DNA of 64,000 nucleotides from assembly GCA_009760855.2 (NCBI GenBank), contig WPIO01000030.1, forward strand, positions 4,037,001 to 4,101,000. The letters run 5' to 3'. The notes beneath the pieces are model-generated. The model was given only the letters and a program-made list of their open reading frames with translations. It did not search any database and was not told where the DNA came from. The position numbers and the translations under genes were made by a program. Source of the stretch: Cristatella mucedo. Its lineage: Eukaryota > Bryozoa > Phylactolaemata > Cristatellidae. This document shows positions 1 to 44,520 of this stretch, in pieces; position 1 is the first letter of the stretch; each line of letters starts with the position of its first letter.

Positions 1-2
1 CG

Positions 3-32985
<32,983 letters not shown>

Positions 32986-33585
32986 GCCACCTCTGTTGGC
33001 ACGGCATCCCCGGGGCTGCTAGGTGGCGGCTCCGCTGGGCCCTCTCACATACACCCTCCCCCATGATGCCATAGCCGTACAACTAACGAGTTTCGCATGC
33101 GCCGAGCCCGAGCCACCAGTGCCAGGGTGACGTTCTGGCACCGGCGGACATCGCAGGAGTACATCCATGGCCACGGGGCGTTGCGGTCCAGCTGCAGTAG
33201 TGGCTCAAGCTTGGGATGTCGCAGACCCGGGCGAGCAAGAGGCCGCGGCCTCGTCTCCGGCTCGGCGTCCGGTACCCAGCGCCGACAATTGCAGTGCATT
33301 GTCCTCAGCTACTAACTTCGCGGCTATTGTCGGGCTAACACTGGGCATGCATCTGCAGGTGCCTGCGTCTCGGAAGCGAGCGGCTAGCCCGCCGGCCGTG
33401 CACCGGCCTGTTGGCGGTTGGCTGGACGCGAAGTCTAAATTATTTTGTGCATATGCTAAGACCTGCCCGATGCGGCGGTGTTCACTAGTGGCGTAGGCCG
33501 TATCGCCGCGGTAGCTCGCCTGTTCCCACGGCCAACCGGTGGCAGGTGACCTCATTTGTCTGCTGCATCGAGCATTCATGGATGA

Positions 33586-33591
33586 AATAAA
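33586..33591 (+). promoter_or_regulatory. Possible polyadenylation signal of the multiplexin gene
   Basis: First AATAAA found downstream of the stop, 600 bases on. The intervening sequence has no recognised repeat and is probably 3' UTR. Not testable here. Confidence 0.45.
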
Positions 33592-34671
33592 ACCAGTGCA
33601 TCATTTGCTCATCATGCTTATGAAATCTCCTGTCTTGCCAAGGAAGCTGATGATAATAGTGATAAAATAATATATTCGTTATGCACATTCAGAGAACTGA
33701 ATCTCTCACCAAGCACTTTGCATGTGCCGCACATAAAGCATTACCAAATATTTGGTGGATGGTAAAATGCGAAAGCAGCAGGCACACAAAGCAGCAGGCA
33801 CGAGCAGGAAAGCAGGTAAATACACACGAAGGACGAATCATAAATACCCACCAAATGCTGTAATAAAGAGGTGCGTTTTAAGCTTCATTTTAAATATCGT
33901 CATGTCAGGGGATGTTGTGACGTACGTCAGAAGTGAGTTCCAGGCTTTGGGAGCCTACGAACTAAAGGTACGGTCTCCAAAAGACTTAAGGCCTCTGCGA
34001 GGTATAGGTTAAAAACTAGTTTCCGAAAAGCAGGTGGTGCGATGCTTAGCCTGGTGGGGGAATAAATCGTATAGGTATGCTGTAGCCAGAGAACGAAGGG
34101 ATCGAAAAGTGTGTGACGGAACCTGGAAGTCGTTGCGCTGCTTGACTGGAAGCCAGTGCAGGTCGGCGAGAAGTGTTGTGATGAGGCAATTGCGACGCTC
34201 GAGACAGATGAGCCTAGCTGCAGAGTTTTGCATCAACTATAAACACCCGATTGCACAGGCCTATAGAACTGCAAGCAGTAAGTTAAAGAAGTCAAGACGG
34301 GATTTCACAAATACATGGACAATTTAGACGTGGTATTCATGTCTAAGCAAGCCTGAGTTTTATTATTATGTACAGATTTAATTGAAGATATGCTGGCGAA
34401 GCCGGTTTTGAGTAGTAGCCTTCCCAATTTCTTAACCGCACTTGGTTAGCCCATAACTAGTAAGTTGGTTTTGTCGTCATTCAATTTAAGAAAATTTGCT
34501 GCCATCCATGAGCGGATGTCATCAATACATGAAGCAAGGGTGTGTAGAGAATTCGACATGCTGGAGGGCTGATAGGGATCAAAAAGCATAGGTACAACTG
34601 AGTGTCATCTGCATAAAAGTAAAAGCCTGGAGTGTGCCTGGTAGCCACATCGGCAAGTGAGAAAGTATATA

Positions 34672-34761
34672 TGCATTTCACTTTACAGCCAATGTAAAGC
34701 GCCTAGAGAGAGATTAAGTTCTCTGAGGGCGCTTTATCAAGTGAATTATTATTATTATTAT
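34672..34761 (+). mobile_element. LINE 3' tail nested in LINE copy C
   Basis: Plus strand: AATGTAAAGCGCCTAGAGAG...TGAGGGCGCTTTATCAAGTG and (ATT)n, opposite in orientation to its host LINE. Confidence 0.85.
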
Positions 34762-35037
34762 ACCGCAAGAAGAACCGGACCAAGCATACAGCCCTGAGGT
34801 ACACCTTACTTCAGTGATCCCTCGGGTGATCTTTGTCCGTTCACATCAATACTCTGGAGTCTCCCACTGAGATAGAACCTGAACCATTGCCGTGCAATGC
34901 CTGTCATGCCCAGGCAAGTTTCACGATGTTCAAGAAGGACTTAGCGATAAATGGTTTCAAATGCTACCAAAAGATCAAGCAGGACAAGCAGAGAGACTGA
35001 ATCCCATCGGGTTTTTGTTATTGCCGTATTCTTAGTG

Positions 35038-35221
35038 CAGTGATTCTCAACCTTCCTAATGCCGCGACCCTTGAATTCAGTTCCTCGTATTGTGACGACC
35101 CCCAACTATAAAATTGTAGAAAATGTGGAAATGCCTGTTTTCCGATGGTCTTAAGAGAGACCCCTGTAAAAGGATGGTTCGACCTCCAAAGAGGTCGCTA
35201 ACCACAGGTTGAGAACCGCTG
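35038..35221. mobile_element. SPIN-like non-autonomous hAT MITE
   Basis: 184 bp with terminal inverted repeats CAGTGATTCTCAACCT and, at the other end, CAGCGGTTCTCAACCTGTGG (14 of 16 aligned bases equal). Flanked by an 8-bp duplication typical of hAT: TCTTAGTG before and TATTAGTG after, one mismatch. Internal motifs AATGCCGCGACCC, GTGACGACCCCCAACTATAA, TTTTCCGATGGTCTTA and CCAAAGAGGTCGC are, from memory, those of SPIN (Space Invaders) elements. No transposase fits in this length. Confidence 0.75.
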
Positions 35222-36043
35222 TATTAGTGTATTACCGATGGCGTTTATGGCCACTGGTTTATGGGCCAGGCCGGTTTATTGGGAAATGGTTTTATGAGTG
35301 TGAGTCACTGCCTGCATAGAAGTAGGCAGTGGGAAGCAGAACGGCCACGGAGGCCACGACTGTGTGCTGTAGCAGTGCAAGCGTCAGCGGAATACTTGAG
35401 TGTTGAAGCCCCTCGGTTTATGCTTTTCGTCGCTTGTTTAGCGTCACAGCGGCAGGTTACACCCAAGTATGCAATCATGAGAATGTCGCTATACAACCTT
35501 AGCAATGTTGACTCGAAGAGTCATTAGCACTAAACCCAGATTGGAACTAACTTGCTAGGTTTGAGGTCTCAATATAAGAGTTCAGTTTGTTTGCCGTAAC
35601 TCGTTCTAGTGCCTTTGTTAGGAACGCGATAATGGAGACTGGACGGTGGAAGCTGCTCAAGCTCTCTTGGTTTCTTAACTAGTTGTTAGCTTAACCGTTG
35701 CTTTCTTAACTAGTGTTAGTTAGAATACAGCCTCTTTGAAAGGTGCAGGGACCTGACCTGAGGCTGCAGACGTATTTATTGTTAAAATGCATGGCAGCAG
35801 CAGATCTAAGCATCGTAGAACTAGGAAATTGGGAATAGAGTCTAGAGGAAAGGTAGTCTTCTTTGACTGGGAGATGCATTTCTGGATCAGGTCACTCGTG
35901 GCCTCCTTGAATGTAGACATCGAAGTAGTGAATGGAATCGATGGACACGAGTCCTGTGCTAATGTAATTGAGGGACAGGAGTTCAGAGGGGATGCCGAAA
36001 CCCTCCAGATGGACTGTCTTATCTTGTCTATCTTTTCTACCTT

Positions 36044-36128
36044 GTTTCCTTTGCAGCAAATGTTAAGCGCCTAGAAAGAGATTGAGTTTTCTGAGGGTGC
36101 TTTATCAAGTGTGTTATTACTTTTGTTG
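36044..36128 (+). mobile_element. LINE 3' tail nested in LINE copy C
   Basis: Plus strand: GCAAATGTTAAGCGCCTAGA...CTGAGGGTGCTTTATCAAGTG followed by interrupted ATT units. Confidence 0.82.
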
Positions 36129-36603
36129 TTATTATCTTGCTGAAAAAGAAACTGGAGAAGCGATCGGATAGATCACCACACGGATCACTTGGTAAGGAAC
36201 CAATCTGAGAGTGGTTAAGCAGACGGTTGATGGTAGACATTGGAATTTTTGGATAGTGCATTTATGATTCAATTTTTTTCTAGAAGCTAGATATGGCCTT
36301 TGCATTATCGATCGGTACGATCTACAGTAGTCTTCGTATGCCTGATGATGGACGGCCAATGCTGATCTTTCATAGGCTTTCTCAAGCTTACACTTAGTAA
36401 AGTTAGCTAGTTTAATGTCTGTGGTAACCCATGGGCCGTCTGGGCGAGCGCGCACATTATGTATGCTTAGTCAGTGGTGCAAACTCGTTTGGCACGTCAG
36501 CAAGCGCCGTGTTGTAGCATTTTCTCAATGATAACAGGTCGGATGGAGGCTTGAGCAGCATGGGCGAAGAGGATATTTTCGCTCTTACAGCATCAGTGTC
36601 AAG

Positions 36604-36645
36604 GTTAAAATTAAATTTAATTTAATTTAAAATTAAATTAAAATT
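36604..36645. repeat. AT-rich palindromic run
   Basis: TTAAATTTAATTT-type units and their complement make a self-complementary 40-base stretch directly before a SINE-B. Confidence 0.75.
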
Positions 36646-36649
36646 AGAG

Positions 36650-36792
36650 ACTAGCTGATTTAACAGCCTCTTTTGTATAGCGACAGAAGAGTTTTTAAGG
36701 CTATCACCACCGCTTGCAGTGGCAATAAAGGATCGCCCACCGCAGGATTAGAACCCTCAACCTCGGGACCGAGGTCGTGAAAAGCAAGGTTG
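36650..36792 (-). mobile_element. SINE-B copy
   Basis: Minus strand of AGCTGATTTAACAGCC...GGATCGCCCACCGCAGGATT; the box-B-like sequence and head run to 36792. Confidence 0.85.
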
Positions 36793-37409
36793 TTGAGGTT
36801 TCGTGATTCACATGTGATTTTGGATGCGTACGAGGGCGCAGTTACGTCATTGCATTAAATATCGCACTTTCTGATGCTAACTTTCATAAAGAAACACAAA
36901 TGTCCAAAACACACGCCCCTTATCAACATTTTTTCCATCCCAGCAGCCTCCCACCTGAAAAAGAAGGCAACCACATGTTAGTAGTCTTACCCGGTTAGCA
37001 TCCGGCGGGCGGAGCCCGGAGCCCTCAAGCAGACTCAACGGAAATTAGACTCAACAAATTCGAAATTAATGTTTGGCAGTTGAGTGTCTACAGCCTACAG
37101 GAGTGCCAAAAATAGCTGCATTTCCAGATATGTACCCCGATGTAAAAGACGCAATAAACTAGCTAACCTCACTGCTTGTATTTCGGATGTATTCCATTTA
37201 ATGCTACGGCAAGTGCGTAGCGCCTCTTGACTATGTCTTTCGCAAAATTGAAGTTTAAGTAACGGGTGCGGGATCTCGCTAGATCCCACGTAGGATTGAT
37301 ACTGGCAGTATTAGCTTTTCTAAGCACGGCTATCACGAGTCGTATAACCAGCTCCAATGCACATAGGTCAGTAGTCAATTGCGGGACGACAGCATAAATA
37401 ATAATAAAA

Positions 37410-37582
37410 AATAGCTGATTAAACAGCCTCTTTTTGTATAGAGACAGAAGAGCCTTTACTGCTATCACCACCGCTTGCAGTGGCGATAAAGGATCGCCCA
37501 CCGCAGGAATCGAACCCACGACTTCGGGACCGAGGTCGTGAAAGCAACCGCCTTACCTAGTGTGCCATCACGGCTCACCGAG
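37410..37582 (-). mobile_element. SINE-B copy, full length
   Basis: The clearest copy. Minus strand: GAGCCGTGATGGCACACTAGG, box B GGGTTCGATTCCTGC, core GGGCGATCCTTTATCGCCAC and GCAAGCGGTGGTGATAGCAG, end AAAAAGAGGCTGTTTAATCA. Confidence 0.9.
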
Positions 37583-38314
37583 CAGTCATCGTTGCTGATA
37601 GGTCGGAAATAAGTTCAGATGCCTGCAACCGAGATGGTCGCTATGGTTACGTTTGAGACGCTTTCATTATTCATTCTATTTTGTGAGACCTGGGGCACAT
37701 ATTTGTGCATTTAAGAGTTAAGGGCACAAAATTTGGAGCTCTTCCTGATCTCGATATTTTGAATCACTTCTGTGGGTAAAGTCTTTATCAATTCGATGTC
37801 GAAATTAATCACTTAATGTCAACTCGCCACTTACAGTTTAATAAAATCGGGTAAGGAATCTGAGAGAACATTAACTGTACTCCGAGACGAAAACGATGCT
37901 TCTTTGATTTATAAAGAAGGTAACATAGGCTTTCTAAATTTGAAATGGAGCGAAGTATTCTCACAAAATCTATATGGCCGCAAAGGCGGGTATTTTTCTT
38001 TTACCGCCTAGAAAGGCATGCGTCATGCTAAAAAGAGGTCTTCTGTTAGTTATATTGACGTCTACACTCGATACCTAGACACCCCACCATGAATTAAAGG
38101 TCTTCCATCAAAATAAAACCTGCATTAGAAAGGGTGATCGGGTGGATTAGTTTTATTTTGATCCATTGGCCTTGAATGCATTCTTCAGTGCCTCTGCGTG
38201 CTGAGCTAAGCAAAATACTTACGCGCTTTTACTTTCTTGCCTAAGCATGATTCCGTTCATGATATTAACTCCAGCTTGTTGCTACTCTTGCAGCCAATTA
38301 AAAAATCGCCTGAA

Positions 38315-38365
38315 TATATATATATATATATATATTTATTTATTCATTTATTTATATATAGTCAG
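38315..38365. repeat. (AT)n and TTTAT-rich microsatellite
   Basis: About ten AT units then TTTA/TTCA units. Confidence 0.9.
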
Positions 38366-38577
38366 GTGAGGCCCTTCGTGGTCGGTGCTCTGGGTGGCTG
38401 GATAATGAAGGCTACCTGGCGGACCTCGGCATTTCGCTCAAGTAACGGGCGGCATTGCTGCGGCTGCTGTACGTCTCGGACGCCATTTCCGGCTCGGAAG
38501 CCGTGTTGTCCCTGTTCCTGAACCGGGAGGCGTGGGTAGTCCCCGCAGCCCCGGCAGGGCCGGGCTCCTACGGCTAA
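38360..38577 (+). pseudogene. C-terminal remnant of a second non-LTR retrotransposon (copy 1)
   Basis: Plus strand, with a frame break: VRPFVVGALGGW, NEGYLADLGISLK, LLYVSDAISGSEAVLSLFLN and an Ala/Pro end followed by a stop and A/T-rich tail. The pattern [VF]-V-V-G-A-L-G-x-W ... V-S-D-A-I-x-G-S is typical of the C-terminal, endonuclease-linked part of RTs of the R2/NeSL-like type. A similar copy lies at 53790. Clade assignment is tentative. Confidence 0.5.
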
Positions 38578-39599
38578 GGTACAGTGATTTATTAAAATTA
38601 TTAAAATATAAATCATATTGAGTTATCTTCGTCCGCTCTACAGATGACCTATTATTAGTATTATTTATATTAGGGACTTCCCAAAAAATCCCAGGTGAAC
38701 ACTAAAAGAATGCAATATTTGGATCCATGCGTTACTAAAATCAATAAGCATCGGATCTGGCACCTCTCAGGATAAAAACAATTGTTTTTAAAATTATTTC
38801 GTAAATAGCAATGAAAGATGTATTCTTTGGTGGATCCTTACATAAAATTGTATAATACCTCAGTCCTGATACAACACATTTGAACCACTACTTGAATTAA
38901 TGGGTACGTAGATATTGTAACAGTTCTGTACAAGGCTGAGAGGCTTTAGGCAGATTTGTCTTTAAAAGATACCAATCGCCATTTCAATTTGCACAGCTCG
39001 AAGGATTAAGAAGGTGGGACGGTGGTCCGATACTTTTCTTCAGATATGTGATATACTCTGCCCGCTTGATGTGCTGCAGAATAACTACACTGCTTGTGGG
39101 AATCTTCTCAATCCTTCGAGCTTTCTCGTTAAACAGATGAAACCAGTGAACTTGTATACGTTCGATATCAGTGTTTGTTTTGACTGATATTAATATCCAA
39201 GATTTCTCGATCGCAAGCACATCGTCTTCTGAGATCCCGTAGGAAATTAGTGACGATGTAAGTGAGTGAAGGTATCACATGCCTGCCAGAGAGTCTTTTT
39301 TCAACTTCACCGACGAACGAAAGAGAGAAGAAAAAAGAAAGAACTCTATCGCAGGGCCTTGAGGTTGACTCTGAGCTCTGGGGGCTGTACCTAGAAAGCT
39401 TGCACTCACTCGCATGAGAGGCTGCACTTCTAAAACAAAGGCCTTCGCCCCTAAGGCTATCAAGTGCGTCACGAAACGCCGATGACGTTACTGCGGACCG
39501 TTTAAATCTCATCGCTGCTTTCCTTTAAGGGTTTTCATAAAGCTCGATAACTTTTATCGGCAACTAAACGTCGGAGCAATCGCGAGGACCGGATGTGTT

Positions 39600-40286
39600 C
39601 GACGAGTGCCTGCTTGGCCTTCTGTATTAGAAGTGCCACTGTAAGACCCGTAATCATCCAGCTCCACAAGGCGGCGATTCTCAGTCAAAACCGTCAGCTC
39701 ATCCGTCACCTTTCATTGCCGACCTGCACTGGCTACCAGTCAAGCAACGGATTGACTTCAAGGTTTTGTCGCTCACTTTTAGGTCGCTTCATTCTTTGGC
39801 TCCAGCCTACCTCTCAGATCTACTTCCCCACCAGGCAATGCATCGTACTACACGCTTTTCGAAATTCAGCAGTCAACCAATACCTCGTACAAACCTCAAA
39901 TCCTTTTGGAGACCGTGCATTTAGTTCGTATGCTCCCAAAGCCTGGAACTCCCTCCGACCTGCGTCAGAACATCCCCTGACCTGACCACATTTAAAAAGA
40001 ACTTAAAAACACACCTATTTAGGAAAGCATTTAGTGGGTCCCTGTGATTCGTCCTTCACGTGCTTATGCGTGCTGACACTGTGCATGCTGCCACTAACCC
40101 CATTTGCATGCTTACCCTGTGCATGTCACCCCTAACCACTTTATTCATTTTGTTTGTTTATCAAGCATGATATTACTCACCATTGAATTGCATTTTCCTT
40201 TGCAGCAATTGTAAAGCGCCTGGGGAGAGATTGAGTTCTCTGAGGGCGCTTTATCAAGTGCATTATTATTATTATTATTATTATCA
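39600..40286 (+). mobile_element. CR1/L2-like LINE, 3' part (LINE copy D)
   Basis: Plus strand. Broken ORF2 end with ADLHWLPVKQRIDFK, LSDLLPHQA, RTNLKSF and KNLKTHLFRKAFSGSL, then the 3' UTR, the AAGCGCCTGGGGAG...GGGCGCTT hairpin and an (ATT)n tail (40262-40286). Confidence 0.88.
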
Positions 40287-40964
40287 GGGTTGCGTTGCCT
40301 GGCCTGGAGCAAGTCTTAAAAATGGAATATTCTGCCTCAAGAAAACGCTACAAATGTATGCTCCTCAAATTGGGCAAATATACACCCTGCTCTGTAGATG
40401 ATGAAAGTGCAGGCGCCGACTTTTGTGGGCGCAATAAATTTTGGAGACGTGGCTTTTTCGCAGGGAAGCCTCTGAGAGGCCAAGGGCCAACCTTTGCTTC
40501 TATTAGCGTCTCAGTCCAGCCTCTTGGTGATAGCAGCTAACCCGTGCTCGCGTGGCTGAAACCTGTATGGCTCGGACGGTACGGCTTCGTCAAACACTTC
40601 GGGTGACGTTCCAACTTCGCTGATCTTGCGTCACTCGCAACTGTTGCACTATTTTCAGCCTCATCGTGCCCTCGGGTCCTCAATGGAACCTAAATTATCC
40701 GTTCCATGCCTACGCTTAAAGACCGTTGGCGACAGAAGCTGGTGTTCTGCAGATTCTAGACTGTGGAACTCGCTTCCACAATTCTTAAGCGACGACATCT
40801 AATTTACTGCTGATAACAGTGGCACATGCTTTCCAGCCATTCTGATCTGCTTCTTCTAGTATTTATCACGACTGCCCTCCTGCCTCAGCTACGCTTCTCA
40901 CTTTCCCTATGTTGCATGAGATGAAGCCTTTTAACTATCGCATTTCGCACCGAAAACTATTTAT

Positions 40965-42112
40965 AATAACAATAATGCACTTGATAAAGCGCCCCAGAGA
41001 ACTCAATCTCTCTCTAGGCGCTTTACATTTGCTGCAAAGGGAAATGCAATTCAATGGTGAGTAATATCATGCTTGATAAACAAGCAAAATGAATAACATG
41101 GTCAGGGGTGACATGCACAGGGTCAGCATGCAAATGTGGTTAGTGGCAGCAAGTACAGTGTCAGCACGCGTAAGAACATGAAGGACGAATCACAGGGACC
41201 CACTAAATGCTGTCCTAAATAGGTGTTTTTAAGTTCTTTTTAAATGTGGTCAGGTCAGGGGATGTTCTGACGCAGGTCGGGAGGGAGTTTCGGCTTTGTG
41301 AGCATACAAACTAAATGCACGGTCTCCAAAGGATTTGAGGTTTGTACGAGGTATTGGTAGACTGTTGGATTCCGAAAAGCGGGTGGTACTATGCTTGGCC
41401 TGATGGGGAGTATATCTGCGAGACAGGCTGGAGCCAAAGAATGAAGCGACCTAAAAGTGAGCGACAAAACCTTGAAGTCAATCCGCTGCTTGACTGGTAG
41501 CCAGTGCAGGTCGGCGAGAAATGGTGTGATGTGGAAACTGCGACGCTCACGACAGACAAGCCTAGCTGCAGAGTTGTGCACCAGCTGTTATTGCCTCATC
41601 GCACATGCTCGTAGGCCAGCAAGCAGTGAGTTGCAGAAGTCGAGACGGGATGTCATGAATGCATGGACCAACTTGGACGTGGTATCCTTATCTAAACAAG
41701 TCCGAATTTTAGCAATGTTATGAAGCTGAAAATAGGCAGATTTGACTGTGGAGCTGATGTGATCGTCTAACGAGAGGTCGCTTTGGAACATGACACCTAG
41801 ATTTCAGCTGATTCAACAGGAAATATGCTGGCAGAGCCAATTTTGAGCGTCAGCCTATCCAATTTGTGAATCACACTGGGTTTGCCCATAACTAGTAAGT
41901 TAGTTTTATCATCTTTTAGTTTTAGAAATTTTGCTGCCATCCATGTGCGAATGTCATCAATACGTGCAGCAAGTAAGTCAAGAGAATTTCAGGTGCTCGA
42001 AGGCTGGAAGGGATCAAAGCAAAGGTACAACTGAGTGTCATCCGCATAGAAGTGAAAGCCTAGATTGTGCTTGGCAATCACATCAGCAAGAGGGAGAGTG
42101 TAAACCGTGACG
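40965..42112 (-). mobile_element. CR1/L2-like LINE, 3' part (LINE copy E)
   Basis: Minus strand. Tail hairpin at 40980-41035, then NSAARLVCRERRSFHITPFL and LADLHWLPVKQRIDFKVLSL, and RT sequence ([14 protein letters not shown] region near 42040). Truncated at the RT. Several frameshifts. Confidence 0.88.
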
Positions 42113-43889
42113 TTCCGTGACATTTAGGCTTTGAGTTCGCTAGAGAAAACTCTCCTGCGTAACAGCCACTTAGCCTTTGTGGAGTTACGGGCGGAGATAC
42201 GCATGCATTGCGTTACATTACGTTAAATTAACGTTGCCCACAGAGCTCAGCCAATTATCTCTGTAGCTAAAATCGAAGTGTAGCATCCCGTGAAAATTCT
42301 GCGCTGGGAGTATCTTCGACGGAGAATCTTTGGCGTCACATAGCGCTACTGCGTGTGCTAATCATCAATCTCCTTGGCAGCTCTCCGAGCTCTCCGAGTC
42401 TGCACTGCCAACGAATTCGTCGTCTTCTGCTACTGCTGACTCGGCTTAATCTGCCACTGCTGACTCGAATAATCTAGTGCTGCAAAGAAATGCACGCTTT
42501 TCTAACTTGGCGTTATTGAATTCGAAGCGGTATTAAGCATGCAGCTTGGCATCTTCTTAAGTGAGAGTTTTTTCCAAGCCACATTCTCGATCTAATACAG
42601 GCAAGGTTATACCCCAAAAAAATCAAACCAAATTTAAGTTAGAGTAAGCTTTCTTATATGCTCCTACAGCCAGAGCATTCTTTACTCCGCTTCTTTGCTG
42701 CAACAGGTAAAGGCTGCGTGACTACGTCTAAAGCGACGGCGAAAGTGCGAATCTAGCAAAGGTGCCGGCTTTCGTGATGCCGGAGGCTGTCACAGCTGCT
42801 TCGTTTGGCTTCCGATTCAGAGGCCGAATTCGCTCGCTAGCGGAAACCGAGTGGGCGCTAAATTAACGCATTTTAACAGAGCAGCCGGCGCAAGAGGGTC
42901 AGACCGGGTCACCGGATTCACAAGCTAATCGGTCGGACGATGACCGAGAAATGTTAGCAGCATCGGAAAACAATATCGGGTAGGGTAGCAAACGATATTA
43001 AGTACTGCAGAATGCGGCCGACGTCAGACTGTCTTTTGAATTCTTCCCTTAAATACGACGCATATGTATGCAATTAAGCTTGTCTTATAACGAGACGAGT
43101 CAGTTTTCATGTAACCTGCTTACTAATACGCGATATTTCCAATACTTCATCCTCCACACGTCATTCAAATACGTCCCAAGACTGTCCAACAGGTTTATAG
43201 TAACGTGAATAGTCTGGCCAGATCATTGCTCTAATACTTGATTTATATCAAAACACCGTGCTCACATTATCCGTCTGTTCTTAAGCCGTATTTTCGTCAT
43301 ATTGTTGCTTAATTGGACTAATTTCCTGGCAGAGCTAGGGGCATGAAGCAATCCAACATTTTAAATTTAGTCAAATAATAAGCGCTGATCAATTATACCA
43401 ATAATCGGATGCAATTCCAGACATCAGCAAAGCGGAGACATTTTGAACCATTATATTAAGTCATTAAAATTATATAAGACTATTATGCAACAGCATGGTT
43501 TGCTGAAACTTTCGGGGCTTGTATGTACAGGCTTGTTCGCAACAGTGACTTACATTTTGAACTGTGAGAAAGTAGTGAACTATTAAAGCAGACAAATATT
43601 AGTCGAGTGTCATCACCAGCCGGTGGCTGCAGTGACACTTTCAAGCAAACACTAACGTCGATGTCGTAAAATGAGCCTGCAATTGCTGTACGCCATGTCA
43701 GTACTGCTGAATGTCTATTTTATGTCTTTTTGACGATCGTCGTGCATTACCAAATCCACAAGCCTTGATTGCATCGACTGTTTATGAAAGTGAGTACATA
43801 TTCCCTATGCAGTACATCTGTGAATATGTTGTGAAAAGCAAAACTTATAAAAACTCTAAATTCAGAGAGAAAGTGCGTTCAATATAAAT
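42113..43889. other. Intergenic stretch, nothing recognised
   Basis: No coding frame of note, no repeat family and no RNA gene seen. A/T-rich from about 43050 onward. Confidence 0.5.
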
Positions 43890-44520
43890 GCCGGAAGAAA
43901 CTGGATGCTTAGCTTCATTTTAAAATCTGTATGTCTGTGGATGTTTCGCTGTTTGGTTGGTACTGAGTTTCAGGCTCTAGAGATGTGGAAACTGGAAGCA
44001 TGATCTCCAAGAATTTGTGGTTGTTAGAGGCATAACTAAAAGACCTTATGATTAAATTAGAGTAAACAGAAACTTATATCGCACCGTAAGCAAGTTAAAT
44101 CTCTATAGACACTTTGCCTATGCTAGAAAGGGAAGCGTGTCAAATTATTGGCGACAACATGCACCGTTTAAACAACAACGAGCACGCAAAAGGCAATTCA
44201 CTCAGACACGGACAATGCTGTGAAAAAAGGTGGGCTTGAAGCTTCTTTTAAAAAAAATTTAAAGTCGTGCGGTATCGTGACATCAGTCAGGAGTGAGTTG
44301 TGGGGTTTTGAGGGTACTAAATGAAGTCTCCAGAAGATTTGAGGTTTCGCTAGAGGCTTAAAAAAGCGAATTGAGGCAGAAAAATTTATGGTACGATTCG
44401 CTAGCTGATTGGAACGTATTTCAGAAAGGTAGGCCAGAGAAAAAAATTAAAAGAACCTATAAGTGAGTGACAACATCTGCCCATTATGGCCTGATCCTCT
44501 TAAGAGAGCTACATTTTCTA
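43890..44520 (-). mobile_element. Old LINE fragments, LINE-B subfamily
   Basis: Two minus-strand pieces of the ORF2 end/3' UTR (43890-44030 and 44200-44520) around a tail-like segment with TATAGAGATTTAACTTGC (about 44075-44125). Similar to LINE copy B and heavily mutated. Confidence 0.55.

Larger units (their letters stand above)
33665..36603 (-). mobile_element. CR1/L2-like LINE, longest copy, with nested insertions (LINE copy C)
   Basis: Minus strand. The part farthest upstream (about 36130-36455) reads PWVTTDIKLANFTKCKLEKA and AVHHQAYEDYCRSYRS, the region between endonuclease and RT. RT follows ([12 protein letters not shown] near 34600), then the ORF2 C-terminus (34010-34240: NSAARLICLERRN, LADLHWLPVKQR) and the hairpin tail near 33690. 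It is split by two plus-strand LINE tails (34672, 36044) and by a block at about 35010-35530 that contains the SPIN-like MITE. No endonuclease domain was recognised. Confidence 0.87.
36793..39599. other. Intergenic stretch
   Basis: Apart from one SINE-B (37410), an AT tract (38315) and a non-LTR remnant (38360), no feature was recognised. Short frames here show no domain. Confidence 0.5.
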
